From an uncultured Bacteroides sp. (GTDB lineage: Bacteria; Bacteroidota; Bacteroidia; Bacteroidales; Bacteroidaceae): a DNA stretch of 64,000 nt. Positions 54,843 to 63,624 of this stretch are shown piece after piece. Below the pieces are notes generated by a model. It did not search any database. It was not told where the DNA came from and saw only the letters and a program-made list of their open reading frames with translations. The first letter of the stretch is position 1; every line of letters begins with the position of its first letter. The position numbers and the translations under genes were made by a program. The DNA lies in contig CAMQVH010000010.1 of assembly GCA_947038155.1 (NCBI GenBank), positions 1 to 64,000 on the forward strand, read 5' to 3'.

Positions 54843-55412
54843 ATGAAAAAACTTATCCTATTCTTATTCTTAAGCATAAGCCTGTTCTGTTTCGGACAAG
54901 GCAAAAGTGCATTGAAAGATGTTCAATCTATCAAATTCTATGGTGTAGACTATTCTCAGGTCAAAGTTTTCGGTGCGGATGAATCACCGCTACAATTCAA
55001 AGATGCTTTCAGACGTATCAATGAATTGTTTATCACGGAAGCCAAGAAGTATAATGTAGGCAAACAGTTGAGAAAAGAGGTGACGGAAATTTCACTGGAC
55101 GCCGTTAATCAGGTAAATCGCAATATTAACGAGTCTGAACTGATGACTACTAAAACAAAGTATAGTCTCGACAAAGAACAAATCAAGACAGCCATCGAAG
55201 CACTGCCTATTCAGAAAACGCCCGGCGTAGGCATGGTATTTATCGCACAATTCTTGGACAAGTCAAAAAACAGTGGTACTTATGAAGTTGTATTCTTCAA
55301 TACCGAAACTAAAGAAATCATCGAGGAATGGATTACAGAAGGAAAAGCCGGTGGCTTCGGTTTGCGTAACTACTGGGCCGGTTCCATCCATAGCGCACTC
55401 AAGAAATTATAA
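54843..55412 (+). CDS. Secreted protein of unknown function, 189 residues
   Basis: I do not recognise this protein. It has a signal peptide (MKKLILFLFLSISLFCFGQ). The mature part starts KSALKDVQSIKFYGVDYSQVKVFGADESP, continues with mixed alpha/beta and Lys-rich segments, and ends WAGSIHSALKKL. No catalytic motif is apparent. It is the first of three small exported proteins with similar spacing (18 and 45 bp gaps). Related Bacteroides proteins are usually annotated as hypothetical. The envelope is the likely location, probably the periplasm because no lipobox is present. Confidence 0.75.
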   Translation: MKKLILFLFLSISLFCFGQGKSALKDVQSIKFYGVDYSQVKVFGADESPLQFKDAFRRINELFITEAKKYNVGKQLRKEVTEISLDAVNQVNRNINESELMTTKTKYSLDKEQIKTAIEALPIQKTPGVGMVFIAQFLDKSKNSGTYEVVFFNTETKEIIEEWITEGKAGGFGLRNYWAGSIHSALKKL

Positions 55413-55430
55413 ACAAATAAAAATAGAATT

Positions 55431-56147
55431 ATGAGAAAACTACTATTATTATTGACTTTATTACTGAGTATCAGTACTTATGTTGCAGCTCAAAACTACA
55501 CAGAAGTTGTATATCTGAAAAACGGAAGTGTTATCAAAGGAGTCATCATTGAGCAAGTGCCCAATGTTTCTTTAAAGATTAAGACTAGCGACGGCAGCCT
55601 CATCATCTGTCAGATGAACGATGTGGAGAAAATTACGAAAGAAGAAAGATACACACGGGATTACCGCAAGGATGCCAACAATCGCAAAGCAGCAAGAAAT
55701 ACACTGAAAGGCTATAAAGGTTTCATTGACTTCGGTTACATAGCTGACCTTAGTGATTATGATGCGAACAAAGTAGAAATTTCAACTTCCCACGGATACC
55801 AGTTCAATAACTATTTCTACTTGGGTGGTGGTGTTGCGGCAGATTTCTATACCGATGCAGACCTGATAGCCGTACCTATCTTTGTTGATTTCAGAGCCAA
55901 CTTTATCAACAAGAAAGTAACTCCGTTTGCTGATATCAAAACAGGATATTCAGTTGGCGATGTTGAAGGACTGTATGTCTCTACCGGTATCGGAGTACGT
56001 TTCTCCCTAAAAGGCAAAAAAGCTCTAAATCTCAAATTGGAATATAACTATCAGCAATATGATTACTATTACAGTGGCTATTATATTAGTTATGACGACA
56101 CAGCGGATTTGGAAGGCCTTGGATTTAAAGTAGGATTTGAATTCTAG
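55431..56147 (+). CDS. Outer-membrane beta-barrel-like protein, 238 residues
   Basis: It has a signal peptide ending YVAAQ and an N-terminal motif YLKNGSVIKGVIIEQVPNVSLKIKTSDGS (about 27-56). I associate that motif with small Bacteroidetes envelope proteins. After a basic linker, residues about 95-238 alternate hydrophobic and polar residues in Tyr- and Gly-rich strands (FIDFGYIADLSDY, FYLGGGVAADFY, GLYVSTGIGVRFSL). The protein ends in Phe (GFEF), the usual signature of an outer-membrane barrel, here of about eight strands. Function is unknown. Confidence 0.8.
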   Translation: MRKLLLLLTLLLSISTYVAAQNYTEVVYLKNGSVIKGVIIEQVPNVSLKIKTSDGSLIICQMNDVEKITKEERYTRDYRKDANNRKAARNTLKGYKGFIDFGYIADLSDYDANKVEISTSHGYQFNNYFYLGGGVAADFYTDADLIAVPIFVDFRANFINKKVTPFADIKTGYSVGDVEGLYVSTGIGVRFSLKGKKALNLKLEYNYQQYDYYYSGYYISYDDTADLEGLGFKVGFEF

Positions 56148-56192
56148 TAGATTTAAGTAACTAATATCCATAATAACAAGCCAAATAAAAGC

Positions 56193-56807
56193 ATGAAAAA
56201 GAGAATAACAACAGTTGTATTATTAAGTTGCTTTACTATCCTTTCATACGCACAAAGCATTGTTATGACTTCCGGTTCTATTGATTTCATTAAAGCCCAG
56301 AAAACCATTGACTTTTCTTTCTCTTATGAAGAGATGTTGGTAGGCAAACTAACCGAAAAAGAATATGTAGATAAGAAAGTGTCCGAGTATAACAAGAAAG
56401 AAGAGGGCAAAGGCGACCAATGGAAAGAAGCTTGGCATAGTGACCGCAAAGAGCGATTTGAACCAAAATTCCTTGAATTATTCGACAAGTATATGAGTGA
56501 GGTAGGTATCACAGCAGGTACAGAAGGAGCGCAATATCGAATTGAAATCAATACGGACTTCACAGAACCCGGCTGGAATGTAGGTGTCATGCGACAAAAT
56601 GCCTCGATCGACTTAAGTTGCAAAGTGAAGCATATTGAAACAGGCGAGCAAGTAGCCTCTATCCGAATACGCAATGCCTCAGCCAATAACTTTTGGGGTA
56701 CTGATTTTACTTCCGGATATCGCGTTCAGGAAACGTATGCCAAAGCAGGAAGAGAACTTGCCAAGTTCTTCATCAAGAAAGCAAAGTTGCGTAAAATAAA
56801 AGACTAA
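56193..56807 (+). CDS. Secreted protein of unknown function, 204 residues
   Basis: I do not recognise this protein. It has a signal peptide ending ILSYAQ; the mature chain starts SIVMTSGSIDFIKAQKTIDFSF. It is highly charged in the middle (KKVSEYNKKEEGKGDQWKEAWHSDRKERFEPKF) and beta-rich later (QYRIEINTDFTEPGWNVGVMR, ASIDLSCKV). The family resembles Bacteroidetes proteins with a metal-reduction-like or adhesin-like beta fold, but no motif proves it. It closes the three-gene cassette, followed by a strong terminator. Confidence 0.75.
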   Translation: MKKRITTVVLLSCFTILSYAQSIVMTSGSIDFIKAQKTIDFSFSYEEMLVGKLTEKEYVDKKVSEYNKKEEGKGDQWKEAWHSDRKERFEPKFLELFDKYMSEVGITAGTEGAQYRIEINTDFTEPGWNVGVMRQNASIDLSCKVKHIETGEQVASIRIRNASANNFWGTDFTSGYRVQETYAKAGRELAKFFIKKAKLRKIKD

Positions 56808-56840
56808 AGCCATACATTGCTTTTGGATATTCCAATAACG

Positions 56841-56880
56841 AAAGAGCGAAGTTTCCCTGGAAACTTCGCTCTTTTTATTT
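56841..56880 (+). terminator. Strong intrinsic terminator
   Basis: A perfect 16-bp stem (aaagagcgaagtttcc, 56841-56856, with its complement 56859-56874) with a tiny nominal loop is followed by TTTTTATTT. It ends the secreted-protein cassette 33 bp past its stop. The stem is also A-rich at the base on the other side, so it could act in reverse, although no minus-strand gene ends here. Confidence 0.9.
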
Positions 56881-57018
56881 CTCAATACATTAGCAATCAA
56901 TTAGGGTAATTACACCAAAAGTTTGTTTCTTTTCTTGCGGTTTCATTCAATACGGTACTGAAATGAACTAATTCGATTTCAGAACTAAACACGCACTCCA
57001 AACAAAAGTTTTCACGAT

Positions 57019-57349
57019 TTACCCTCATACCCTCATACCCTCATAAATTTCTTCAAATCCTTTATTCATCGTAGCTTCAGCTATGAGAGCAGGGCATGAT
57101 AGCACCCTGAGAGTAACTTTTGCTCTCAGGGTATTATCATCCCATCCCCCTATAAAACATAGGATATACTAACGGGATATTAACGTTATCTCTTCGGTAT
57201 CCTTTTGTTAGATTACCGATATCACTAGTTCGTCACGGTCGTGGCAAATTCCTACCACGGCTGTGAAGAGAACCTACCATTACCGTGACGAATAGTTACC
57301 ACGGCCGTGGTGAGATAACAATACCGGTAATCTAATGAAAGAATACCGG
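57019..57349. repeat. Spacer with a long hairpin and a nested inverted-repeat block
   Basis: The 742-bp gap between the terminator-ended cassette and the phosphatase gene has no gene. At 57023-57050 accctcat is repeated three times in tandem. A hairpin follows: 57104-57113 with 57123-57132 (accctgagag), extended by 57092-57101 with 57135-57143. From 57185 to 57349 many words recur inverted: gttatctc (57185) with 57312; ttagattaccg (57208) with 57325; ggtatcc (57196) with about 57343; actagttcgtcacgg (57224) with 57283; and the perfect palindrome ACCACGGCCGTGGT near 57298-57311. The block is close to symmetric about 57260. I see nothing in 57370-57480. Confidence 0.7.
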
Positions 57350-57487
57350 CAGCCTAACGCAAGGATAAAGGCAAGATAACTAACACTTCCTTACTTCATA
57401 ACTTATGTTTCCCTAAACAACATAGCCAGGGAACCCACATTAAAGCACAACGTACTGAAATAAGTTAAACAGAATAGAAAAGATTCA

Positions 57488-57504
57488 AAACCGTACCGGT
57501 TTTC
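57488..57504 (-). terminator. Possible weak terminator after the alkaline phosphatase gene
   Basis: A 7-bp stem (aaaaccg/cggtttt) with a 3-base loop lies about 46 bp past the phosphatase stop on the minus strand and ends in TTTT. Stem and tract are short, so this is tentative. Confidence 0.35.
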
Positions 57505-57549
57505 TCTAATTCAAATACTGATTCACATTCTTGCTTGATAAACCTCTCC

Positions 57550-58953
57550 CTATTTGATAAGGAACAACTTCCGCAGAACATTAGCCATATCCGTATTATC
57601 TCTCCTGCCCGAATAAAGAACAGCCTGCTTGCCTATCGCATACAATGGCACGGGTGCTCCCGTATGAGTTTTAGTTGTCCATCCCAATGATGCCTTCTTA
57701 TCCAGCAAGGCAATAGCAGCCACCGCTAAAGATTCATCTTTCGCGTAAAGGCTGACCACATCTTTCGATTTCTTCTTCAAGAAAGACTCTTCGTAGCAAA
57801 CCAATAATTCCAGTTCTTCACGCGGAGTAATCTTAATTTGTTCCCAAAAGCCCAGGTTCTTTTTCAGAAACGCTTTCATGTCTTCCCACGAAGGAATCAT
57901 CTTTCCGCTTTTCATTTCACGCATAGCAGCAGTCAAGGCTTCTTGTGAACACTTCTGGTATTGGAGCAAGTCTATATTCAAGTTCATATCGGAGTTGCCC
58001 AGTCCAAGACCACCCGTTTCGTGGTCGGCAGTCACTAATATCAATGTCTCGTTCGGATGCTTTTTGTAGAAATCATAAGCCAAGCGGATACATTGGTCGA
58101 AATCAATGGTTTCTTTCACAACAGCGCCACCGTCATGGGCATGGGCCGCCCAATCTATTTTTCCGCCTTCTACCATCATAAAGAAACCCTTCTTCGCGGT
58201 TTCCTGAAAATTAGCAAGGCAGGCTTTTGTCAAGTCAGGCAAACTCAAGTCTTTTCCAGAACGGTCCATCGCATATTTCAGGCTTTTGCTCACTGTATCG
58301 GTTGGGAAGAGAAGAATTTTATCCTTTGCAGTAGCACGGTTATAAGCGTCCATTCCACGAAACATCGTATAGCCTTTCTGATTAAACAGGTCATAAAGGC
58401 AAGGCGCCGAAAGGTTCCGCTTGCTGCGAGGTTCGAGCAATCCCGCCCCGCCGAAGAAATCGAAACCGGAATTGGCGGCATCCACTCCTATTTCGTAATA
58501 CATAGAACGGTCGGGCTGTGAAGCATAGAATCCACCGGGGGTAGCGTGATCGATAGAGGCAGAGGTGATTATTCCTATTTTATAACCTTTATCTTTCAGT
58601 TGGCGTGCCAGGGATTTTAACCCGTGATTCTTTTCCGCATCCATTCCGATTACATAGTTCGTCGTTTTTTCTCCGGTAGCCAAAGCGGTAGCCGCAGCGG
58701 ATGAACACGTAATCAAGTGAGAAGCCGAACGCGTGCATACTTGAGTCAATACAGGGAAAGTGGGAAATAGCAGCGAGCGTTCGCCCGTATCTGTTCCTAC
58801 TTTCTCCGCATAAATTTGGGTTGCTTCCACATGGTTGAATCCCATGCCGTCACCGATAAACAAGAAGATATATTTGGGGACTTGTGCTCCGTTTACAACG
58901 ACACTACACAGTAATAATAGCCCCAACAGGGAGCATCTTAAAAGTTTCTTCAT
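57550..58953 (-). CDS. Alkaline phosphatase, secreted
   Basis: This enzyme hydrolyses phosphomonoesters outside the cytoplasm. I use Met5 (58953, 467 residues), which directly precedes the signal peptide (KKLLRCSLLGLLLLCSVVVNGAQ). Motifs are GDGMGFNHVEA (metal), the nucleophile Ser85 in TCSSAAATALATG, MVEGGKIDWAAHAHD, VTADHETGG and HTGAPVPLYA, which together hold the two zinc sites. The residue before the nucleophile is Ser, where E. coli PhoA has Asp. It is the last gene of a Sus-type operon with two phosphodiester glycosidase genes, so it may strip the phosphate that they expose. Confidence 0.9.
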   Translation of the reverse strand: MKKLLRCSLLGLLLLCSVVVNGAQVPKYIFLFIGDGMGFNHVEATQIYAEKVGTDTGERSLLFPTFPVLTQVCTRSASHLITCSSAAATALATGEKTTNYVIGMDAEKNHGLKSLARQLKDKGYKIGIITSASIDHATPGGFYASQPDRSMYYEIGVDAANSGFDFFGGAGLLEPRSKRNLSAPCLYDLFNQKGYTMFRGMDAYNRATAKDKILLFPTDTVSKSLKYAMDRSGKDLSLPDLTKACLANFQETAKKGFFMMVEGGKIDWAAHAHDGGAVVKETIDFDQCIRLAYDFYKKHPNETLILVTADHETGGLGLGNSDMNLNIDLLQYQKCSQEALTAAMREMKSGKMIPSWEDMKAFLKKNLGFWEQIKITPREELELLVCYEESFLKKKSKDVVSLYAKDESLAVAAIALLDKKASLGWTTKTHTGAPVPLYAIGKQAVLYSGRRDNTDMANVLRKLFLIK

Positions 58954-59010
58954 TTCATTTTCCATTTTATTCGCAGCTTTAAGTCGTGCGATAGCTAATA
59001 AATAATAAGG

Positions 59011-59865
59011 TTATTCATAAATATAAATGATGTTGGGCACTCCGCGTTCTCCGGCATGGTCGAAACGTTTATTATCACAAGGATAATTGACGACACCATT
59101 CTCCGGTACTCCCGACAGCCATAATGTTGTGGAACCGCCACCGTCCAGGTTCAACGCATCCTTACCGCCTAATATCCGAAGCAAGTGTGCCAGTTCGGGG
59201 ATATTAACCCCTTCGGCACGCCCCGGGAAACGTCCGTTCACCGTGACAAGCAGTATCTTTCCATCCTTCGTCATGCAAACAGCACTACGGGGATGCTTGT
59301 TCTGAACAAAGTCCTTTCCACATAAGCTCCAGTCGCATACCCGACCGTCTTTTAATAATAACGGTCCGGATGCCAATATTGTACCCACCTTTCGCTTATA
59401 TTTTTTTTCTATCTGTCTGTTCCAGGGAATCAGCTTCATCTTTCCGTTCCGTTCATAAATGGCTCCCGTGACACGTAGTTTAAACTCGTTTATCGTTGTC
59501 GTATCAATCACTTGCCTGTCTATTTTCAGGAAACAGACAGAATTCCCATGCTTCATATCAAAGTAAGAACCATTGATTGCCGCAAGCGCATGATGTTCGG
59601 AAGCTATCCGGCTTGTCTTTTTCATACCGTCCGATAGGGCAATACCCGCCTTCATCCCTTTGCCGGGGTCAATCTCTATCAGGTTGATAACTTGGGGGCA
59701 CTGATAAAGCTGAGGTATAGACGCACTCTTGTGGATAATTCCTTTTTGAGCATGTATTATCTCCCATTGTGCGGAAACGATTGCCAAAGAATCTGATGCA
59801 GTCTGCCCTTTCAATGTTCCGACGGAACAAAGAGCTAAGACAAGGATAACGAAGTATTTTCTCAT
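59011..59865 (-). CDS. Phosphodiester glycosidase family protein (NAGPA domain)
   Basis: This 284-residue secreted protein has a signal peptide ending TLKGQ. The NAGPA domain (PF09992) spans about 60-284: ALAAINGSYFDMKHG, HPRSAVCMTKDGKILLVTVNG and the hallmark DALNLDGGGSTTLW near 245. In animals the founding member removes GlcNAc from GlcNAc-1-phospho-6-mannose; bacterial members cut sugar phosphodiesters or are uncharacterised. It differs from the other NAGPA protein in this operon by lacking a lipobox. Confidence 0.88.
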   Translation of the reverse strand: MRKYFVILVLALCSVGTLKGQTASDSLAIVSAQWEIIHAQKGIIHKSASIPQLYQCPQVINLIEIDPGKGMKAGIALSDGMKKTSRIASEHHALAAINGSYFDMKHGNSVCFLKIDRQVIDTTTINEFKLRVTGAIYERNGKMKLIPWNRQIEKKYKRKVGTILASGPLLLKDGRVCDWSLCGKDFVQNKHPRSAVCMTKDGKILLVTVNGRFPGRAEGVNIPELAHLLRILGGKDALNLDGGGSTTLWLSGVPENGVVNYPCDNKRFDHAGERGVPNIIYIYE

Positions 59866-59914
59866 TGTAAACAGACAGATAAATGTGTTAAGTTAATAAA
59901 TTAATCAAGTTATT

Positions 59915-61342
59915 TTATTCAGTAAGACTATTTCCTTGCATTATCCAAGCAGCTTTCCGGGTTGCATATTGCGACCATGCCTTGATATCCGCAGGTATCT
60001 GTCCACTCAACTGATTATCATTCACTCTGAATATACCAGTCGAACCACTCTTCTCAATTACCGTTCCATATCCGTAAGGGATACTTCCACTGAATCCGTT
60101 GGTATAAATCATAAACTCTTTCAGGCTCTTCCAAGTGGTCGGTTTATTGTTTCCGTCTAACGGGATAACCGGAAGCGGTCCGCTCAAATTATTACAATAT
60201 GCCTTTATTGTCACCATACCGGGGATATTTATCAACATATCCAGATTGCCGGTAAACGTGTTGTTAAATCCGGCCGGAGTGGAAGTTGGATGATTTGAGA
60301 TGTTAAAGCTAGTCAATAATTCACATTCTCCCAAAGATTCCGGCAAGTTTCCGCTTGCAGCAGATTCTATTATCCATAAAGTGGTCAACTGGGACAGTTG
60401 TCCTATTTCCTCTGGAATACCTGCTAACTTCTGATGTTTGAACTTTATGCTTCTCAGTTCCGACAAGTTGCATAAGGGGATAATATCTCCTTCGATATTA
60501 TTCGGGGACTGAATATCAATCTCAACCACCCTCTTATTCTCAAACTTCAATCCGAACCTGTTTGTCGGGTTAGTTTCCAGTGGAGCGTCAAAGTTCCATT
60601 TCTTCGTCCAGTTATCCCCGTTCGCACTTTCGTAGAACATTCTCAGGTAATCGATGTCTCCCAAGGGTTTCTTATCCTGCGTTATCGTCAGTACGTCGGT
60701 AATCCCATTCGAACCTTTCAGGTACAATGAGGCGGTACGTCCCTCGTCTATATCCGTATAAGGGTCAATCGCCAATTTCAGTTCCGATTCATTGATGACG
60801 CCCGGAGTAATTGCTGCCCCGTCGGTGACGTGTATCCAGTCGCATCCTTCAGATAGTTCGTATGTGTAAGTAACCATTGTCGAAAAAGGTATCACCTCTT
60901 CCGCACTGCCTTCCGCACCTACTTTCACCGCACGTTTTTTTAGAGCGATGCCCACTCCTTCCTGTACCACTTTCAGCTTTGTTTCGGCACCTTCGATAAT
61001 CCAGCCTGCAATTTCCGCTTCGCGGGGAGCTACATTCGCATTTTTGGATACCGATATTCTGAAACTTCCCGTCCCCATCCCGTTCGATGAAAGCAAGTCA
61101 ATCCAAGTGGCGGAAGTCTTCACACGCCAAGGCAGATTGGATTCGATATCCACCGTATATTCCTTTTCTTCCAACGGAAGATTCAGCGTTCCGTCCGCAA
61201 ACTTCAAATCCGGTTCGGGCATTGTACGTCCCGTATCATCCGTAAAGTCCTGACAGCTTGCCATACCCATCAGCAAGGACAGACAACAGATGATTCCCCA
61301 TAGACCTTGCCGGCAACTATACATTCTATTATTTCGTATCAT
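59915..61342 (-). CDS. Surface lipoprotein with BACON domains and leucine-rich repeats
   Basis: This 475-residue protein has a lipoprotein signal ending MGMASC (Cys about 30). Met1 or Met7 may be the start. Two BACON-like domains follow (about 45-127 with WIDLLSSNG and REAEIAG; about 130-222 with DWIHV and RTASLYL). From about 230 to the end it has plant-type leucine-rich repeats (NNIEGDIIPLCNLSELRSIKF, GNLPESLGECELLTSF, NQLSGQIPADI), preceded by the YESANGDNWT cap. BACON domains in Bacteroides are thought to bind glycans or act as spacers. It probably binds the locus substrate at the cell surface. Confidence 0.85.
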   Translation of the reverse strand: MIRNNRMYSCRQGLWGIICCLSLLMGMASCQDFTDDTGRTMPEPDLKFADGTLNLPLEEKEYTVDIESNLPWRVKTSATWIDLLSSNGMGTGSFRISVSKNANVAPREAEIAGWIIEGAETKLKVVQEGVGIALKKRAVKVGAEGSAEEVIPFSTMVTYTYELSEGCDWIHVTDGAAITPGVINESELKLAIDPYTDIDEGRTASLYLKGSNGITDVLTITQDKKPLGDIDYLRMFYESANGDNWTKKWNFDAPLETNPTNRFGLKFENKRVVEIDIQSPNNIEGDIIPLCNLSELRSIKFKHQKLAGIPEEIGQLSQLTTLWIIESAASGNLPESLGECELLTSFNISNHPTSTPAGFNNTFTGNLDMLINIPGMVTIKAYCNNLSGPLPVIPLDGNNKPTTWKSLKEFMIYTNGFSGSIPYGYGTVIEKSGSTGIFRVNDNQLSGQIPADIKAWSQYATRKAAWIMQGNSLTE

Positions 61343-61370
61343 AATGATTCAACTATTAAGATTCAAACTA

Positions 61371-62303
61371 TTAATTATCGGTCACCACCAACAGTCCGTT
61401 GGCAACCGCTCTTTCGACACCGCCATTATCATAAGGCCAATTGCGGATAGCAAAACGGTCCTCTTCAAATCCCGCCTTCGAGCGGATAATGAACGTAGAC
61501 GAACCACCACCATCCAGATTGATAGCATCCTTCGCTCCCAACGCTTTCATGACAGCTCCCATTTCAGCATACCTCATGCCGTTGGAGTACCAAAAGTTAC
61601 GTCCGTCGGCAACCAAAATATAAACGACATTATTGTCTGTCACGCCGATAGCCGTCCGGGGTTCCAGTGCCGTTGATGTCTGAGGAAGCACATTCCCGTT
61701 CGTCATCAAACGCACGCGACCGCCCACCGCTTCCTGAATCTCATCCTTATAAGTATCATAGTCGTCATACGAGCCAATCACCGCCTTCTTACCCTTCGTG
61801 ACGGCAAAGAAAGTACATACATTATCGGTCATCGTATTCTTCAGACATACTCCGTTCCGGTAGTAAATGCCTTGCGGTGTTCCGTCCGTAGCAAAGAAAT
61901 CACCATTCACGGCAGCCAGAACACGGCTGCCCTGTTTGTCGTGTGCCAATGCCTGCAACGTCATTTGTTGTTTCGTCTTGAGCTTGCCTTCGTCTTTGGG
62001 AGACGAAGCCTTCATCGTCAGATGCGTGTCTTTCAAATCGACTTCCAGGACAAACATCTTTACCGCCATACCTGTGGCAGAAAGGATTTCCATCTCCAAA
62101 GCCTTTACACCCGGAGCCAACGCGTAAGTAGTGTCCGAGAAATATTGTCCGACGTATCCGTCACTTCCGGCAATTATCTTCTGTCCCAACTCCGTTTTCG
62201 CACCCTTGGTGGAATAGACGGTCAGGTCCTCATCATTATTGCATCCCGTCCATAGCAGACACCCTAAAAGAAGCAGAGCGGAATCATATATCAGTTTTTT
62301 CAT
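61371..62303 (-). CDS. Phosphodiester glycosidase family lipoprotein (NAGPA domain)
   Basis: This 310-residue lipoprotein has the lipobox LLWTGC (Cys about 21) and so is probably surface exposed next to the SusD-like protein. The NAGPA domain is complete: VLAAVNGDFFATDGTPQGIYYRNG, PRTAIGVTDNNVVYILVADGRN and KDAINLDGGGSSTFII near 265, with GGVERAVANGLLVV at the end. The N-terminal part (LAPGVKALEMEILSATGMAVKMFVLEVDL) matches the domain's first strand region. It is the first enzyme gene after susD, 37 bp downstream. Confidence 0.88.
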   Translation of the reverse strand: MKKLIYDSALLLLGCLLWTGCNNDEDLTVYSTKGAKTELGQKIIAGSDGYVGQYFSDTTYALAPGVKALEMEILSATGMAVKMFVLEVDLKDTHLTMKASSPKDEGKLKTKQQMTLQALAHDKQGSRVLAAVNGDFFATDGTPQGIYYRNGVCLKNTMTDNVCTFFAVTKGKKAVIGSYDDYDTYKDEIQEAVGGRVRLMTNGNVLPQTSTALEPRTAIGVTDNNVVYILVADGRNFWYSNGMRYAEMGAVMKALGAKDAINLDGGGSSTFIIRSKAGFEEDRFAIRNWPYDNGGVERAVANGLLVVTDN

Positions 62304-62340
62304 AATTTTGTCTCTTTAATAAGTATAAATACAATCATTA

Positions 62341-63609
62341 TCAATATCCGGGATTCGGCTCCAGGTTCGGATTCGAAATCATTTCCTTGCCCGGTATAGG
62401 CAATACCAACTGATAATCTTTCAGTCCAAGCATTGTCTTTGCCTTATTCGTACGTATGAGGTCATAATATCTGAAACCTTCAGCAAGCAGTTCCTTCCGG
62501 CGTTCGTCCAGAATATATTCTATAAATTCGTCTTCATCCTTCGGATTTACGGCATCCAGCCCGCGTTCTTTCCGCAAGTCGTTCAGCCGTCCCAGACCTT
62601 TGAAGAGTCCTTGCGCTTCCGCACTTATCAGGTACATTTCAGCCAAACGACTCATCACTACCGGGTCGGTACCGGTTTGTCCGCTCGGATATTTATTGAT
62701 ACAAGGTTCGGCACCTACATTGATAATGGAAACTTCTTTCCGTTTATCCTTGTCGTCATACATATTCATTACGTCGTTCGTGGGACGATACACATAGCTG
62801 CCATGATTGGGATGAGCATATGTATAGAATAAGGTGGAAATGGTGATATTCGATTCTTCTGCCAGACATTGGAAAGAGAAGATGACTTCCGAATTTGCCT
62901 GTCCCCGGAATATCTTATCGAAGCTGTCCAGTTTATACTTCCCATTTGTTATCAGGCTCTCGGCCAAAGCAGCAGCTTCCGTCAGCTTTCCACGTTCCAG
63001 CATTACACGGGCTTTCAGAGCTACGGCAGCATCCCGGGACACATAATAATAACTTGAAGACGTGCCCAGGAAAGCAAGCGCCGTTTCGAGTTCCTCTTCA
63101 ATAAATGCCCATACAGCTTCTTCCGGATCACGGAAAGGCTTTTCCATGGTATTCACTTTCTGAATAGGGACACCGCCCCAACGGGTCACCAGTGCGTGGT
63201 AAATGTATGCCCTGAAATAATGTGCTTCTCCGATAATCAGATTCCGCAGGTCGGATTCGGGGAGATCTTCTACGATGGAGATTACATTATTCACTTGATA
63301 TAAAGCATTGTAATAGCCGTTCCAACTAGTAGCGACTATTGAATTCAAAGAAGAAAGCACCGAGTTTATCAAGTCTCTTGCATTTCCCGTACTTTGGGTC
63401 AAGTCACCACCTAATATATCGAAGGTGATGTATGATTCGCGTGCCGGAGAGTTCTGCACTTTATTGTACATCCCCATTCGCAGGGCGGACAGGTCTTTGG
63501 GAGTCACGCTTCCCGGCGATACGGCAGAATGCGATTCAATATCCAGCATACCGCTGCACGAAGTCCACAACAGGCATCCGAGAAATATATAAATAATCTT
63601 TTTCATCAT
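62341..63609 (-). CDS. SusD-like glycan-binding lipoprotein, second locus
   Basis: This 422-residue lipoprotein (lipobox LLWTSC, then SGMLDIESHSAVSPGSVTPKDL) is shorter than the 541-residue SusD of the first locus. RagB/SusD features are present: GEAHYFRAYIYHALVTRWGGVP, SRLAEMYLISAEAQ, LNDLRKERGL, YILDERRKELLAEGFRYYDLIRTN and a C-terminal PNPGY-like end. It lies 15 bp after the SusC gene. It should bind the phosphoglycan substrate proposed for this operon. Confidence 0.93.
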   Translation of the reverse strand: MMKKIIYIFLGCLLWTSCSGMLDIESHSAVSPGSVTPKDLSALRMGMYNKVQNSPARESYITFDILGGDLTQSTGNARDLINSVLSSLNSIVATSWNGYYNALYQVNNVISIVEDLPESDLRNLIIGEAHYFRAYIYHALVTRWGGVPIQKVNTMEKPFRDPEEAVWAFIEEELETALAFLGTSSSYYYVSRDAAVALKARVMLERGKLTEAAALAESLITNGKYKLDSFDKIFRGQANSEVIFSFQCLAEESNITISTLFYTYAHPNHGSYVYRPTNDVMNMYDDKDKRKEVSIINVGAEPCINKYPSGQTGTDPVVMSRLAEMYLISAEAQGLFKGLGRLNDLRKERGLDAVNPKDEDEFIEYILDERRKELLAEGFRYYDLIRTNKAKTMLGLKDYQLVLPIPGKEMISNPNLEPNPGY

Positions 63610-63624
63610 TGTGAGCGTTTATGA

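Noticed and set aside
57092..57349. Insertion sequence or MITE
   Set aside because: No transposase frame, no clear target-site duplication and the inverted words are internal and overlapping, not terminal repeats around a unit.
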